Shown: positions 1 to 15,407 of the stretch, piece after piece | Position numbering within the stretch: position 1 is the first letter of the stretch | Layout: each line of letters starts with the position of its first letter | Source: Ascaris suum | Taxonomy: Eukaryota > Nematoda > Chromadorea > Rhabditida > Ascarididae | Direction: 5' to 3' | Assembly (NCBI GenBank): GCA_013433145.1 | Contig: CM024170.1 | Location: 11,817,866 to 11,881,865 of the forward strand | Length of the DNA stretch: 64,000 bases | Program-made: the position numbers and the translations under genes | Notes under the pieces: generated by a model | The model's input: only the letters and a program-made list of their open reading frames with translations | Databases searched by the model: none | What the model was told of the DNA's origin: nothing

Positions 1-2380
1 TTTTAACCAATAACTTATCGTATTTTTATGCACTCAGCATATGGAATTTCATAGCGCTGCATCTTTTAGCATTGAAATATACTTCATTTATCACTGATTG
101 AAGAAATTATTTTCAGTTTTCTTTTTTCTTCAACTCTTCGAACTTTAATATCATTGGCTTCCGGATTGCAAGAACCGTCTAGATCTATATAAATAAATAT
201 GTGTATAGATCTAAATATGTACGAAGACATTATTGCCATAATTTGCTTTTGCGATGAAATCATAAAAATTATGCAATTCGTGAGAAAATTATCTATAATA
301 TTATTCCCTTCATAAAAAATACTAGAAATTTGAAGAATTATATAATTATTAATTGCACTTTCTCGACATATTTTTTGCAGCTTTTTTAATTAATGCATTT
401 TCTCTTTAACACACTCTTGCATTAAAATTATGAGATCTACATTGCATTGGAGAAGTTCTTCAATTGTGAATGATTATCGAATTATCGAAAAATTTGCATT
501 ATTAATTCAAACTTCTTGAAACGATTTGCAGTGAATTTTATTTCACGCTGCAGACAATTTCCAGCCGGCTAGCAAAGCTGTTTAATTTTGATGATTTTTC
601 TTTTCCCGATAAATAAAACTAACTCACTTCAAGTCATAATTAATGAAATCCATAACCGAGCTCGCCTGTTTACTATGAGAATCCATTATCGATGAAATCA
701 AATTTCCCTATGGAATCTTCGGAGAGCTAATTCTTATCGCCTCAAGCAGTGTTCTCAAAAATTCCTCGAAATAAAAAGTCCACGTTGTTTTCTTCCTAGC
801 GTACTTTTTCATTCTTCCACAAAATCATCAATCCTACTTTCGATCGAATTTATTTATGAATTTCTTTGAATAAATTTTATCTTGTATTCATATTTATGCT
901 ATAATCTCTGCTATTTATTTATATAGTCTAATAAAGATTCGCCATTTTATCTTATTTGTAAGCAACTATCGTTCTCTATTTCATTTTTTTTTATTATGTA
1001 ATTAATTCATCATTCTGTAACGATTGCAAATGCATTTATTAGTCGAATATCTAAGGCGCATTACTGATGAGGATATGGAATCTCATTGCGTGAGCAATTG
1101 ATTTAGATTTAATCTACCTCAGCTCCGCATTTCTTGAAATTTATGTGGTTTAGAGGTGGCGGCTTATTTTGCTAAAAATTACACAAAATTGAATTAGTTA
1201 CAAAATATCTGTAGTCATGATGGTTTAACATAGTGCCCTTTCAAAGCATTTCAAAATTTAAATCAATTTCAATAGGCGCTCATTTTCGATTCAAAAAAAA
1301 AAAAAAACTTCCTTCCGTCCCGCTTGCAATAAGTTATTTGTAAATAATTTGACGTATTTGATAAATTTTTTTGTCATATTTATGCAAATATTCTCTTGCA
1401 TATTGAAAAAGACACTTGAAAATCACATAAAATTTAATTTACTTTTTTTTCTTTCGAACTAAAAGTGCAACATATATGCAAATGCAAATTAAATATCTTT
1501 TCGCCATTAGACTCTCATAGAAAATCAGCGAAATATTGTGTTCTCTGTTATTCGTAAGGATCGTCGAGGCGAAAAAAATTTCATTTAGTAGGAGTTCTTC
1601 AATGTGAAAACACTGATTTCGACCGCCTTATTGAGTTCATATTGCCATGTTTTTGCTATTAGATATGAACCGTCTAAGATACGATATGAGATATACGTAT
1701 CCATTTTGACGCATACTCTATTTATACTTTCAAATAGTAACTATTGGAGGTTTTAGATGAATTTGTTGCTTCCATCGATATCAATCGTTTTTCGATTTTC
1801 TATTCGAAAACTTAAATTGTAATATTTGATTTACTAGTAGTTAAATTATCCACTACAATCATCGCGTATCGTAATGAATTTGAATTAGAACACCCACAAA
1901 TTGTGTGGGATATATTTCAAGTTCATCTTTGGGATTTTAATGTTTTTTTTTTTCACGTACTGAAATTTTCATCTCCTCGAGGTAAGCAGTTCTATCGTTA
2001 GATTAGCATCTTTCTTATTTTCTACTATTTCTTGAAGGTGAGTAAACAATTGGATGGATTGAGCCCGTAATGCTTTGAAAGTTCATTTACATATTTCACG
2101 CACAATGAAGTATTATAAACTATAGCAATAGTTTTCATTATCAATTGCATACTGTTTTTAGATGGGAAATCACATTAACGGTGAGATATTAAATTAAAAT
2201 ATTCTTTAATAGATAGGTTGATCGGGAACGAATGAATATATTGTATTCCACATTCAGTGATACTATGGAATATACTACGAAAAATATTATCATTCTCAGT
2301 CATTGAATACTAATAAGAACGATGTTTCCATCATAATTCGCCAACATCGATGGTACTTTCGAAGTATTTTTATACGCTGT
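1..2380. other. AT-rich stretch without a recognisable gene
   Basis: Both strands are dense in stops, and no chain of exons with matching phases was found. A few GT-rich donors occur (near 1980 and 2036), but none is preceded by a convincing coding stretch with an acceptor. It may hold distal 5' exons or control sequence of the globin gene downstream. Confidence 0.5.
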
Positions 2381-3760
2381 TAATTACCTTGTTGTCACTT
2401 TAAAATTCAACAGTGTACTCAAGGAGTGGAAGGGTTTATATCAAAGCTTGGAGCTTCTCGAGAAAATTATTGATGCCGAGTGCTTAAATGGCACGAGCCT
2501 CAAGCCTCAGTGGGGATAGAGCCTAGTGCTATGAACTGTGTGAATGCACTGCGCTTCAGAATGTTTGATGACAATTGCATTACATCTTTGCCGCCTAACA
2601 ATATTACATTTCTTTCGTAGAACAACTGAGGGGATGAAATTTAGCTGTGAAATCGGATTGAGCCTTGCGAGACAAGCCTGTGTTGTGAGTGATTGTGTTG
2701 TTGTGCTGAGCGATATCTAATTTTGATGATCGCCAGTGCTCATGACAACTTGCTAACGACAACAGATTTCTTTTTGTTGCATGTGTCTGTTTGACGGGAA
2801 AGGAAAGGAAGATGTTCAAGGGATGTTGTTGGCAACCGAATTTTGGGGAGTTTTTGAGGTACTTCGAGAAGTAAATAATCATTGCAGCAAAACCTCATAA
2901 GGAGACAGAAGAACGCTGGTAGGAGGTGTTGTCTTTCCATCCACCTCATCTGTTCCTCAATTTACTTCAGATTCATATATCAAGTACCTGTAGCATACTT
3001 TTAGCTTCTGAAGTAACCTTCACTTTCCCTAGCTCTATGACAGAATCATTTTTCTCGTGCCTGTTCCTTGAATATTCCTAAACCGCCTTTCCCTCTTCCC
3101 CCTTCCCCCCCCCCCCGCACATCCCTTCCGAGCCACTAGTGAGTACTTTTTCCTCTTTCCTCAAAATTAGCTAATGCCTCACGTCCTTCTTCGTGTTAGG
3201 CTGTCTTCTCCTAAAGTAGAGCGCAATGCAGTGACTCGCTGATTTTATGGTGGCATCTCTTACAACACAAGCATCAAAGCAGGCCTTATTTCAGTAAAAG
3301 TGTGGCCATAAATTGGATCTAAAATCACTCTTTTCTCGTACGCTTTTATTTCTACATATTTTCAACAAATGAAAAGCTGTTTTTATGACACTCCTCAAGG
3401 CATCGATGTAAAGATGAGATCTTCGCACAAAAAATTGCTCATAGTATACGCCAGTTGCCTCAAGAGGGTTTTTTAATGAACGCAAGTGCCAAAGTGGAGC
3501 AGCGATAAAATGCAATGCGCAAATTTTAGTTTGTGAGGGGGCGTCTTCGCCCCGATTCGATTGCCCTACAGGGAATGCGCAGAAGCTTAACAACTCCATA
3601 AAGTGGCACAGCCTCGTTACAAGACCATTGATTGGTGGCCCATGTTCCGGCTTTGCATCCCTTCCTTAGCTTTCTAAGTCTTCCTTCCTTGATCAGCTTG
3701 TTTGTTTCATTCGCTTCTGGATCGCCATGTCACGCAAAGTCCGCCGTTTTCTCAGCTTTA
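2380..3760. other. GC-richer island, content unknown
   Basis: Composition rises clearly above the flanks, and several 70-100-codon open frames lie on the minus strand (2604-2949 and 3291-3599). They show no motif I recognise, are not bounded by good splice sites and look fortuitous. A perfect 6-bp hairpin (GGGGCG, loop TCTT, CGCCCC) lies at 3538-3553 and a C-run at 3105-3116. An old repeat or transposon fragment is possible. Confidence 0.35.
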
Positions 3761-6756
3761 GTGAGTTCAATTTATTATTTTCCATAGTGGAACTCAAAAA
3801 TGGTATAATTGTTGCATATTTTAGTTGAAGAATTGAAGTGGAGATAAGGAGAGAGGAGATAAGAAGGGTTGGAGGGTGCGAGAAAAGGCGAAATTAAATC
3901 GTCAAGCGTTCTAGATGTGTTACAAGTAAGCAAATAAAGATCGAAAATAAAGAAAACTGAATTTTCGTGCACTTCTTCGTTGAAATGGAAATGATTAGCA
4001 AGTAGCGTAGTCTATCCGCCGCATTCACTCATCAAAAATCCTTCAACGATGCGATTTTTCTAACATCTTTTTCAACAACAACTAATTTTAACTTCTATCA
4101 AAGATCATCGATGTTGAACTAGTCATATCGTTTTCTCTAGTTTCGATGAAGCAAAACATGATTAGAAATTTATGAATATACGAATAACTTTTCCGATGCT
4201 GCTATAATGAAACTGCGTACGCCATTTTGGCTATAATATTAGTTGATTTTGTGGCGTTCTGTATTGTTCGGCTTATCGCATTGCTTAACAAAGAAATCAA
4301 GGTAAGTTAACAAGCTTAAACCCGATTGTTTGATTGTCCGAAAAGAAAATTGATGCTTTTCATTATTTCAACTTGATTTTATAAACTTCATATGCTCTTT
4401 CTCAATCCATAAATCGAGTAAAATTTTAGCTAAATTTTATTGCTTAACTAATAATTATGAGAAGCATTAATCCCTAAGAGAGTTCTATATGTTCGAGAGG
4501 TAAATTATGAATAAGAGAGTTTTAAATACCGATTACAACGAAAAAACGCCACGCCAAATATTTTTCTAATATATTTTGTTTCATATAAATATAAATTTTC
4601 ACGGTAAATGTAATTGGCAACTATAGAAATTAGGATGCGATGATCGCTTCTATTCTCTGTTCATCAATAATTTCTGCTGTGTTAATATTATTGATCGACG
4701 AGTAAAGTATTGTGTGGTAGAAAATTTATTCTTGAATTTTGAGATATTTAGCTAAATTTAAATGAAATAAAAATCTCTTTTCTGCTTTTTTTTTTTTTTT
4801 TGAAAGATAGGCGCAAAATCGATTAGCTTTTGATGTGGATTGATTTTGCACGCATCCTTAAACTTTCTTCAAGTAAAGAAAAATTTTGCTTTAGCCTCAC
4901 CTCTTTCCGCTCATAAATATTCAAATAATAATTTATAAAGCATGGCAAAAAAAAAAAAAAAGAAATGAAATTTGCAAACGGGAGCATTTTATTTATTAGA
5001 TTCTCGAAAGCGCGACTAGTGGTTTTTTTTTCGCCTTAAAAAAAGAAATTTTCTTACGTTCCCATAGTTTCGATAGAGAGAAACTATTTGTCGTGAACTC
5101 AAAATGTTGCCTCTCATGTGAAGGCCCTTATGCCCATCCCGGGCAAATAGTACTTGCTTTCATCCGGAAATGGCTTTTTTTTTGTTTATGAGCTGGTCAT
5201 TAATAAATTATGAAATATGGAGACACACAGATATAGGCAAAACAGGATTACAGACATACGTAGACATATGCAAAAACACATGTTATATAGGAGAACTCGT
5301 TTGAAAAACCATCATAAGTGCTTTCTATTATCTGTATATCTGTAGGCGTATGTGTGCATGTCTATGACCCAATCTTTCTATAACTTAATCGGTATTCAAG
5401 TTTCAAATGCTCGTTTATTTAGTTGATTCATCAAAACAGATTTATTAGCTACACATTAAAATTTCAATCCAACGATCGCTTATTTAGTTGTCGTTGAAAA
5501 TTTTTGAAATTCCAACTTTTTCATCGCGTTTTTTTTTGCAAGCATTTTATAAAAATCAACTCCAAAATCTTTCTTTCAAGTACAATAAAATATTCCAATT
5601 ACTACTCATTATCAATCTTTTAGTGTGTGATTGGTTTCGTAGATTTATTATAGTATAGTATTGCATATCTATGTAACGATAGATGTTGCAAAAAATGACT
5701 TAAACTCATCGAGTTTCTCTTCACTAGTTCTGTTAGTGAGTATATGGATGTGTGACATACGCAAGGCTGCATTATGAGACAGTACTTGAAAAGAAGTACT
5801 TTGCATTGTTGCTATAATGATGCAGAATTCGATTACATAGACATTTATATTTTCAACATCTTTAACTATGCAAACTTCCTTCACATTTATGACTAAGCGA
5901 GTGAGAGGTGAAGGAGGATGGGGGACGGGTTGAGGCAGGCGAGTAGTTACAGATGTAGTTGTTATCGCTAGCGCAAATACAAAGATTTTTAGTAAGTTTT
6001 TCTTAATATCTTTATTTCACTACATGATATTAACATACTAATGTTTCGACTCCGAATACGCTTTCAATCAGAAATTACTCCCAACTTGTACCAACTATTT
6101 TATTCAAAAATAAGGAAAAGAGTTCATTCTGTAAAGTAAAAGGATGCGAGTACTGACTTCTGCAAGGTTCAACCTATTTTCTCAGCATGATCACTGGAGC
6201 TTTTTGAGCTATTACCGTCTCCCTCCCATTCCCTTTCCTCTCCATCCTCACCACATGTTTTCAAGCTTGTCACCGTCAAAACACCGCAAATGAGGGCAAA
6301 TGCACTCAGGGGAATTATCGAGATATTCTATTCTAACTCTAACATACGAAATGCAAATTCCTCGATTATTCTTTGACGGTTTTGAACTACGAATTCCATC
6401 CTCCATCTCTCTCACCCCTCTTCTAATCCCTCCCTCCCCCCTCCCCTTCCCCAACCATTTCCTCTGATTTTGTGCACAAGTTCGTTTTTATCACCTTGGA
6501 AAACGGTGGATTGGCGAAATAATAGACTGACCACCAGGTTCACCAAGTTATCTAGTAATTAGTTCAACTATTCTTCTCTATGAAAAATGTCGATTTCGAA
6601 CTCAAGAAAAATTTTTTAATTTCCTCACTTGAACATTTCAACCGCAAAACTGCCTTCATTGAATTGATGCATCGCGCTCACTTCGAACAGCACTTAACAT
6701 GACAATCTTCCATTATTAACGAGGCTCTTTCGGCGAATGACTTAATTTTCTTTCAG
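3761..6756. other. AT-rich intergenic or upstream region
   Basis: No supported gene. A 31-codon open stretch encoding a membrane-segment-like peptide ends at a strong GTAAGT donor at 4302 but has no acceptor or in-frame Met. Homopolymer A/T tracts are frequent. The region probably contains the promoter and any missing 5' exon of the globin gene. Confidence 0.4.
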
Positions 6757-10072
<3,316 letters not shown>

Positions 10073-13000
10073 AACAAATGCTCTCTAATATTGCAAATAA
10101 GATTTCAAAGAAAAAAAAAAGATCGTATAAAACGGTTCTAGTTCCAGTACACTTTAGCTAATGCCAGATGCAAAACGCAATACAAAAATAGATGTCTGCT
10201 CTTCGACATATTTCAGCTGAATTTCGCAGAGAATGAAAAAATAAGAAAGGAATGAACCTTAGGAGGGAAAATCAATGACGTTGAATGAAAGCCTAATTAT
10301 TTCTAATGAATTTCGCTAATTACTCGACTGATTAAAACTAGTCAACTAATCAAAATCAATCAATAACTAATAAAAAAATCAACTACTTAGAGGGAATAGC
10401 TATGCTCTATAGTTTATAGGATCGATTCTGATTGTTTCATTCGTTTACTATCATTTGCTCGATGATCCATAATCAAACATTCCCATTGATTCGTGATATT
10501 ATCAACGATCGAATTTATTATCAACGTTCTTTGTAAAATGATTCAAAAATTCATTTATGAGATGTGTTTTAAAAGAAGAGGATTAAAGAAAATGATTTAC
10601 TAAATTTTGATATGTTATCAATATCCAAAAATTTATTTTTCCATAATTTCCATTATTCTATTCGTGGAAACCGTTGAGTCAACAAAATGAAGAGAGAATG
10701 CGATTTGCACAATTAATAGTCGACGATTCGTAAAAATCTCATTCACTATCTATAGAAATACATCTCCGTTAAGGTACTTACTTCAATCTTAAAGGTTTCG
10801 TTAAGCGTATTTTTCATAGAGTTTATATGATCTTATAACGATAAATGAAAGGTTGATTATTGCTAATATAAATATCTTAATTATTGCTAATAAACATCAA
10901 GAGATTTGAACGTTAAAGATGAATCAAGACGTTGGACTACACAATAATTTTACGTCTCATTAGTCGGTGAAAATTAGTCGTTTCGAAAATATTACAGAAA
11001 AAAAAAAGAATTTGCAATATTTTCGAATTATTTTAAGAGAAAATTATGACCGGATTCATCCATAATCAGCGCTAGATTTTCCTGCTTTTTTTTTGTGTTT
11101 CTTCTCTTTTCTTCTCATTAATTTTACTGTATATATTTTATTCATCATTACATTTTTCTCATTTAAAGTCAATCGCTTATGCATCAATGATATAAATATT
11201 TAATTTCATTTTTCAATTTTTATTTTCATTTTCTTTTCTCGAAAGAATTCGTATAAAAACCTCACAAAAATTAATGAAGAGTGCATTTTCGATGAAATGC
11301 TGAAATTAAAATTGCCAAATAATTCATAAACGTAACAGTCTTCTCCCTCTCCGCGATTCTGTTCGTTTCCTGCATTTCTATAAAGAATGCTGTTGTCGTC
11401 AAAAACACTCAAGCTCTTTATCGAAAAGACCATACCATTCGTCTTCTTAAAGGAGGAAGTGATTCCCGTCTGCCCACCCCCCCCCCCCCCCCACTCACTC
11501 TCCACCGTTTGATTTTACAGAAAGTCAGTCGCATTGAACGTTTTCATATACAGTATTTGCTCACCCATAAGCATTTTCCTTCAAATGCTCTATTTGGGAA
11601 GTGGCGAATATTATAGGCATCAAAACTTAAAAACCGGTTATACAATAATTATCACGTTACAGAATTCACGTAATATAACTAGCTAAACATGATGAAAGAC
11701 CCATTTTTCCCTCATATTCCTCACACACAGCAATCACTCAATTTTTTAAACGTATATTTTTGTTGATTTGATTTCTTTTGGCATCCAGGAAACATTCCGT
11801 CAATTTTTCTTGCATTTTTGTGCTTTGTAATAGAGTCACTGGTTTTCGATTATGGCTTCACTTCTCCTTGCATCGTCGCACCACCAACTGTCATTGGCAA
11901 AAGTTTCCCGGGCAATGGAGGATGGAAAGACACAATCATCGAAAGCATAATTCTGTTGATGAAAACGACCAATCCTGTAGGGACGAGAGCAAAAGATTGT
12001 AGCCAAGTGCAAAAACAGAAAAGAATGAGCTTTGATCTAATATGAGACGACGATAGACGGATCAGTTTTCAAACGTATTTTTCTTCAGTGCGTTTTGCTT
12101 CGATTAAACATAAACGTAATTCAAATTTTTTGCCACTTGCTTATTAAAAAAGCGCATTTATTTAACTTCTTAGCAAAAATTGCTTCAATATGAATACGCC
12201 ACTGTAAGCTCATTTGCATAAAAGACTTTCGAGATACATAGAGATAAATATAAATGCGAGTGATTTTGTTTAAAAAATTCATCGGAAAATAAAGCGAATA
12301 ACAAAAAAAATCGCGCTCTAAAATTGCAATCTTTGGATATTATTCGAGAAAGGAAAATGTATAAACAATATTTTGCCATTTAAACCTTCAAGGCACCCCT
12401 GAGCCCTGTGTTAGCATCAAATCGCCGCCTCTGCTCAGACTCAAATTAACCAACAAGCTCAATATTTGACATCGAAATGCCAAGTTCAAGTGCACTCCCA
12501 TCAGCTCATCAGTGCATGTAGATTTCCTGCTGCCTGAAAAACAACGAAATAACGGGTTTATTAGGTTTCATCTGTGGAGTTGAAGCATAAAATATGACAA
12601 GCAAAAAAGTGTGGAACTACTATTAATGTTGAAATGTTGAGCACAATGTTGAGATACAACCTTAATCTAAACGAAGAGCTTGATCCAAACCTTAAACGAA
12701 CATCGTCTTAATGGAGAGGCACCTTGAAGCGCATAGCAAATTCAATGCTATAACAACCGAGGTATACTTGCGGCTTCCTACTTCCAACTGCTGCTCATTC
12801 TAGAGCAATCTTGACACACCCGAAGAGAGTGTACAGGTCTCATACCGATACAAAAGCAAGACGTACATATCGCCGTTTCGAGTTGTCAAGTAAAGTTGTG
12901 ATAAAAGAATGAATATGTGCAAACATAAATTCTAACTTCATATTTCTCGACTTAAATAATGCATAACAATCTTATATCTGAAATGCTGAGGTGTGTATAT

Positions 13001-13800
13001 GCGCAATTGCCCACAGTTTACCTTTAAAATTGAAAAATTGCAAATTATGCAAAAGAATTTATTATGGAAGCCGGCAAATTTTTATGATGAGTCTCTATCT
13101 GAAGCTACATACGCGGTGTGGATGTACGTATGTGCGTCATGATACAGATTGACCCATATACGCGACAAAGCTGCGTGAAACATACACGCAATAAAATTGT
13201 GAAATTAGGTGCATCGAATGTGTTGTTGGCCGAAGTTGCACCTACGTTGTACATTACTGCATATATGTTAGGCATACGTACAGGTAAACTTACGTTCATA
13301 TACTGTAAACAGCTATACCTATGACATAGGTTGATGCGTTAAGACCAACTCTAATTTCCTTTCAGCAGTGAACAAATGAAATCCGGACGACCTTGCAGTA
13401 ATAATCGTTTTTCTTTTTGAATTCCTTTGCAATGCAAAGGTGCCTCTGAAACCTTACATCAACTGATAACAACCTGATAGAATAATGAATTGTGCTCTCT
13501 TGCATCGATGAAGATTCACATCGTTCACGTATATTGTGGAAGCATTCACAATGATCAGATCCGATGCTGGTTTAATGTCAAGTCACCTTGATAAGAAAAC
13601 ATCTGTGCAATCGTCCATGCATGCAGCTATTAAAGACCAACTTGATTTTTATCAGTAATATTCCTATTCCTTGTGCGGTGTCCTGTTTGTGATGCATGTG
13701 ACAAGACCGTTATGAGGCATATTCACACAGTACGAGGCTCAGGAATTCGATAGAATCTTCGTTCTCTAAACCTGTCAGAATCGTGTGGTTAAAATGCATG
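10073..13800. other. intergenic region, no firm gene
   Basis: Apart from a possible minus-strand exon (11836-11980) I see no supported coding sequence. A C16 run lies at 11477-11492. Parts at 12.4-12.9 kb are somewhat richer in G+C, but no reading frame there has both splice signals and a protein-like composition. Confidence 0.45.
11836..11980 (-). CDS. possible terminal exon of an unknown gene
   Basis: On the minus strand a good acceptor (TCCCTACAG, read downward to about 11979) is followed by about 45 open codons ending in TGA at 11836-11838. The peptide is hydrophilic, with several Trp, Cys and acidic residues (for example DSWWCDDARRSEA), and resembles real protein. No upstream exon could be joined with confidence. 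The plus strand is also open across the same bases, so this may be a chance ORF. Confidence 0.25.
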
Positions 13801-13842
13801 ATAGCACTGTTGTTTCACCGGAGCTTGATCGATAGATATGAT

Positions 13843-14075
13843 TGATATTTTCTAGTTGTGAGCATATAATGCGCCGAGTAGAGATGGAATAATATAATAT
13901 GCTGACGTTTCGGCTCTTTAAGCCATAATCATAGCATATCAAGCTCAAACTCGGGTAATTAAACCGCTGGAGCTTTTGGTGCAATGATTATGGCTCAAGG
14001 CGCCGAAACGTTTGCACAAAATATTATTGTGCATCTTTACTCGACGAATTATATGCTCACAACTATAAAATATCA
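13843..14075. mobile_element. foldback (inverted-repeat) element carrying an SL1-like core
   Basis: Two arms of about 90 bp, 13843-13932 and 13984-14075, are inverted copies at roughly 80-85% identity by eye. Shared blocks include AGTTGTGAGCATATAAT, GACGTTTCGGC/AACGTTTCGGC and AGCCATAATCAT. The 51-nt spacer (13933-13983) contains a further short inner pair, AAGCTC/GAGCTT, around an SL1-like 22-mer. No transposase is visible. It looks like a non-autonomous foldback or MITE-type insertion. Target-site duplications could not be assigned with certainty. Confidence 0.75.
13944..13965 (-). other. sequence matching nematode spliced leader SL1 (21/22)
   Basis: Read on the minus strand, these 22 bases equal the conserved nematode SL1 except for A to G at position 14. 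The next bases are CTTGAT, not the GT donor required in an SL RNA gene, and no Sm-like site or SL RNA stem-loops follow. It is therefore not a working SL RNA gene. It resembles the 5' end of a trans-spliced mRNA, or SL-derived sequence captured in the inverted repeat. Confidence 0.7.
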
Positions 14076-14425
14076 TACAATTACCTAGTTAGTCTTGAAA
14101 TGGGAAATATTTCGGCGTAAATTCGCAAAAGGATTGTTGCATTAAATCAGCTGGATCACTTGTTCTGATGCAACTTTGATCTGTTAGCCGACTAAAAAAT
14201 CGTCCACTAGAAAAGCTACTAGAGAATGCCAAAAAACCTCAACAGAGAAAAACGAGCTGAATAGACTAATTTCAACTAAGATGACTCTTTGCAACGTATG
14301 TCGAATCCGTTCGCCCATGTGCTTCTTTCAAAAAAAAAATGATTTATTTAAAAGAATTTCACTCAAAATACATACCTTTCCCAACCAAAGAGCCCGATCA
14401 AACTTTAGGATATTTCCTCTCATTT

Positions 14426-14498
14426 GATCGTTTAAGGGGGGATGTTGAACGGTGGCGATCGTTTAAGGTGATGATCCATTTAAGTGACGATCCATAGA
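14426..14498 (+). repeat. short degenerate direct repeats (GATCGTTTAAGG units)
   Basis: GATCGTTTAAGG occurs twice about 31 bp apart (near 14426 and 14457), followed by diverged partial copies containing GATCCATTTAAG and GATCCATAG. This is a small decayed tandem array with no coding role seen. Confidence 0.4.
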
Positions 14499-15159
14499 CC
14501 TATAGATGACTTCATCGTTCAATAGAGTATAACTGATCAATTTCAATATCTACCTTGCAATGCTAAAGAAAAACTAGTTGTAGGTTATTTCAATTGACTT
14601 TAAAATGAAACCATCGAATAATTGATTCCTAAGAATATACGAAGAATGCGAAGCACTCTAACAATGATCTTGCGATCGACTTTCACATATTATGGACGGA
14701 CTTTCATGCATTCATTGAGTGGTCAAACGCCTGACACTTAAACACTTTTCGCCGAAAATATAGCATTTTGCACTTCAACCTCCGCCATGAATGGACGTTG
14801 ACTTTGAATAATTCCATTCGTCTAAACGTCGAGGACGTAGTCTCGGATGCGGCGGGTGTCATAAATTGTGACATTTTGTAATGGAACCTTCGTTACTTCA
14901 AAATTTCCGGGCAAGCGTTTATAATTTCTAACTATACATTAGGAACAATGCCACATAAATATTTAGAGCATTATCGGCAAGCTTTTGCTGTTTAGTGCCG
15001 CCCTATTCTTGAATACTTGTCTCAGTTTTATCCCCTCCCTCCCCTATGCGACCCCGCCAATACATCCTTATGCTGATATCAAAATTATTGAAAACTTTCA
15101 AAAATATTTCATTCGTTTCGTTTTCGCAAAATTATTTCCTAGGTCCTATACCTCGAGTT

Positions 15160-15185
15160 ATTCAGCCCGCCTTAAAAGGCTGAAT
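15160..15185. repeat. perfect 8-bp inverted repeat
   Basis: ATTCAGCC at 15160-15167 and GGCTGAAT at 15178-15185 form an 8-bp stem with a 10-nt loop. It is followed by no T-run and has no identified function. It lies just before a TTTCAG|GTATGT sequence that resembles a splice donor but closes no open exon. Confidence 0.5.
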
Positions 15186-15407
15186 TTATAGTCCCCAAAG
15201 TACCATCAATTTCAGGTATGTCTTGCTGTTTCCTATAAATTTATGAAACATTTCTCCGATGTTCTTTCGAAGGCAATGTTCACATCGGCTTCTCCTCTTC
15301 GAGTGTAACCTGATCACTATCTTCAATATTTCCCAAAAATGATATATTCGGCAACGTTCTTCACAGCTTTCACTTCAAAATTACCGTAGTTTTTTTATCT
15401 CCTACAG

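Noticed and set aside
5669..5884. 71-codon minus-strand frame with protein-like composition
   Set aside because: No ATG at the start, no splice signals and no neighbouring exon in phase.
13900..13965. SL1 match as a functional SL RNA gene
   Set aside because: The leader is followed by CTTGAT, not a GT donor, and there is no Sm site or SL RNA stem-loop downstream on the minus strand.
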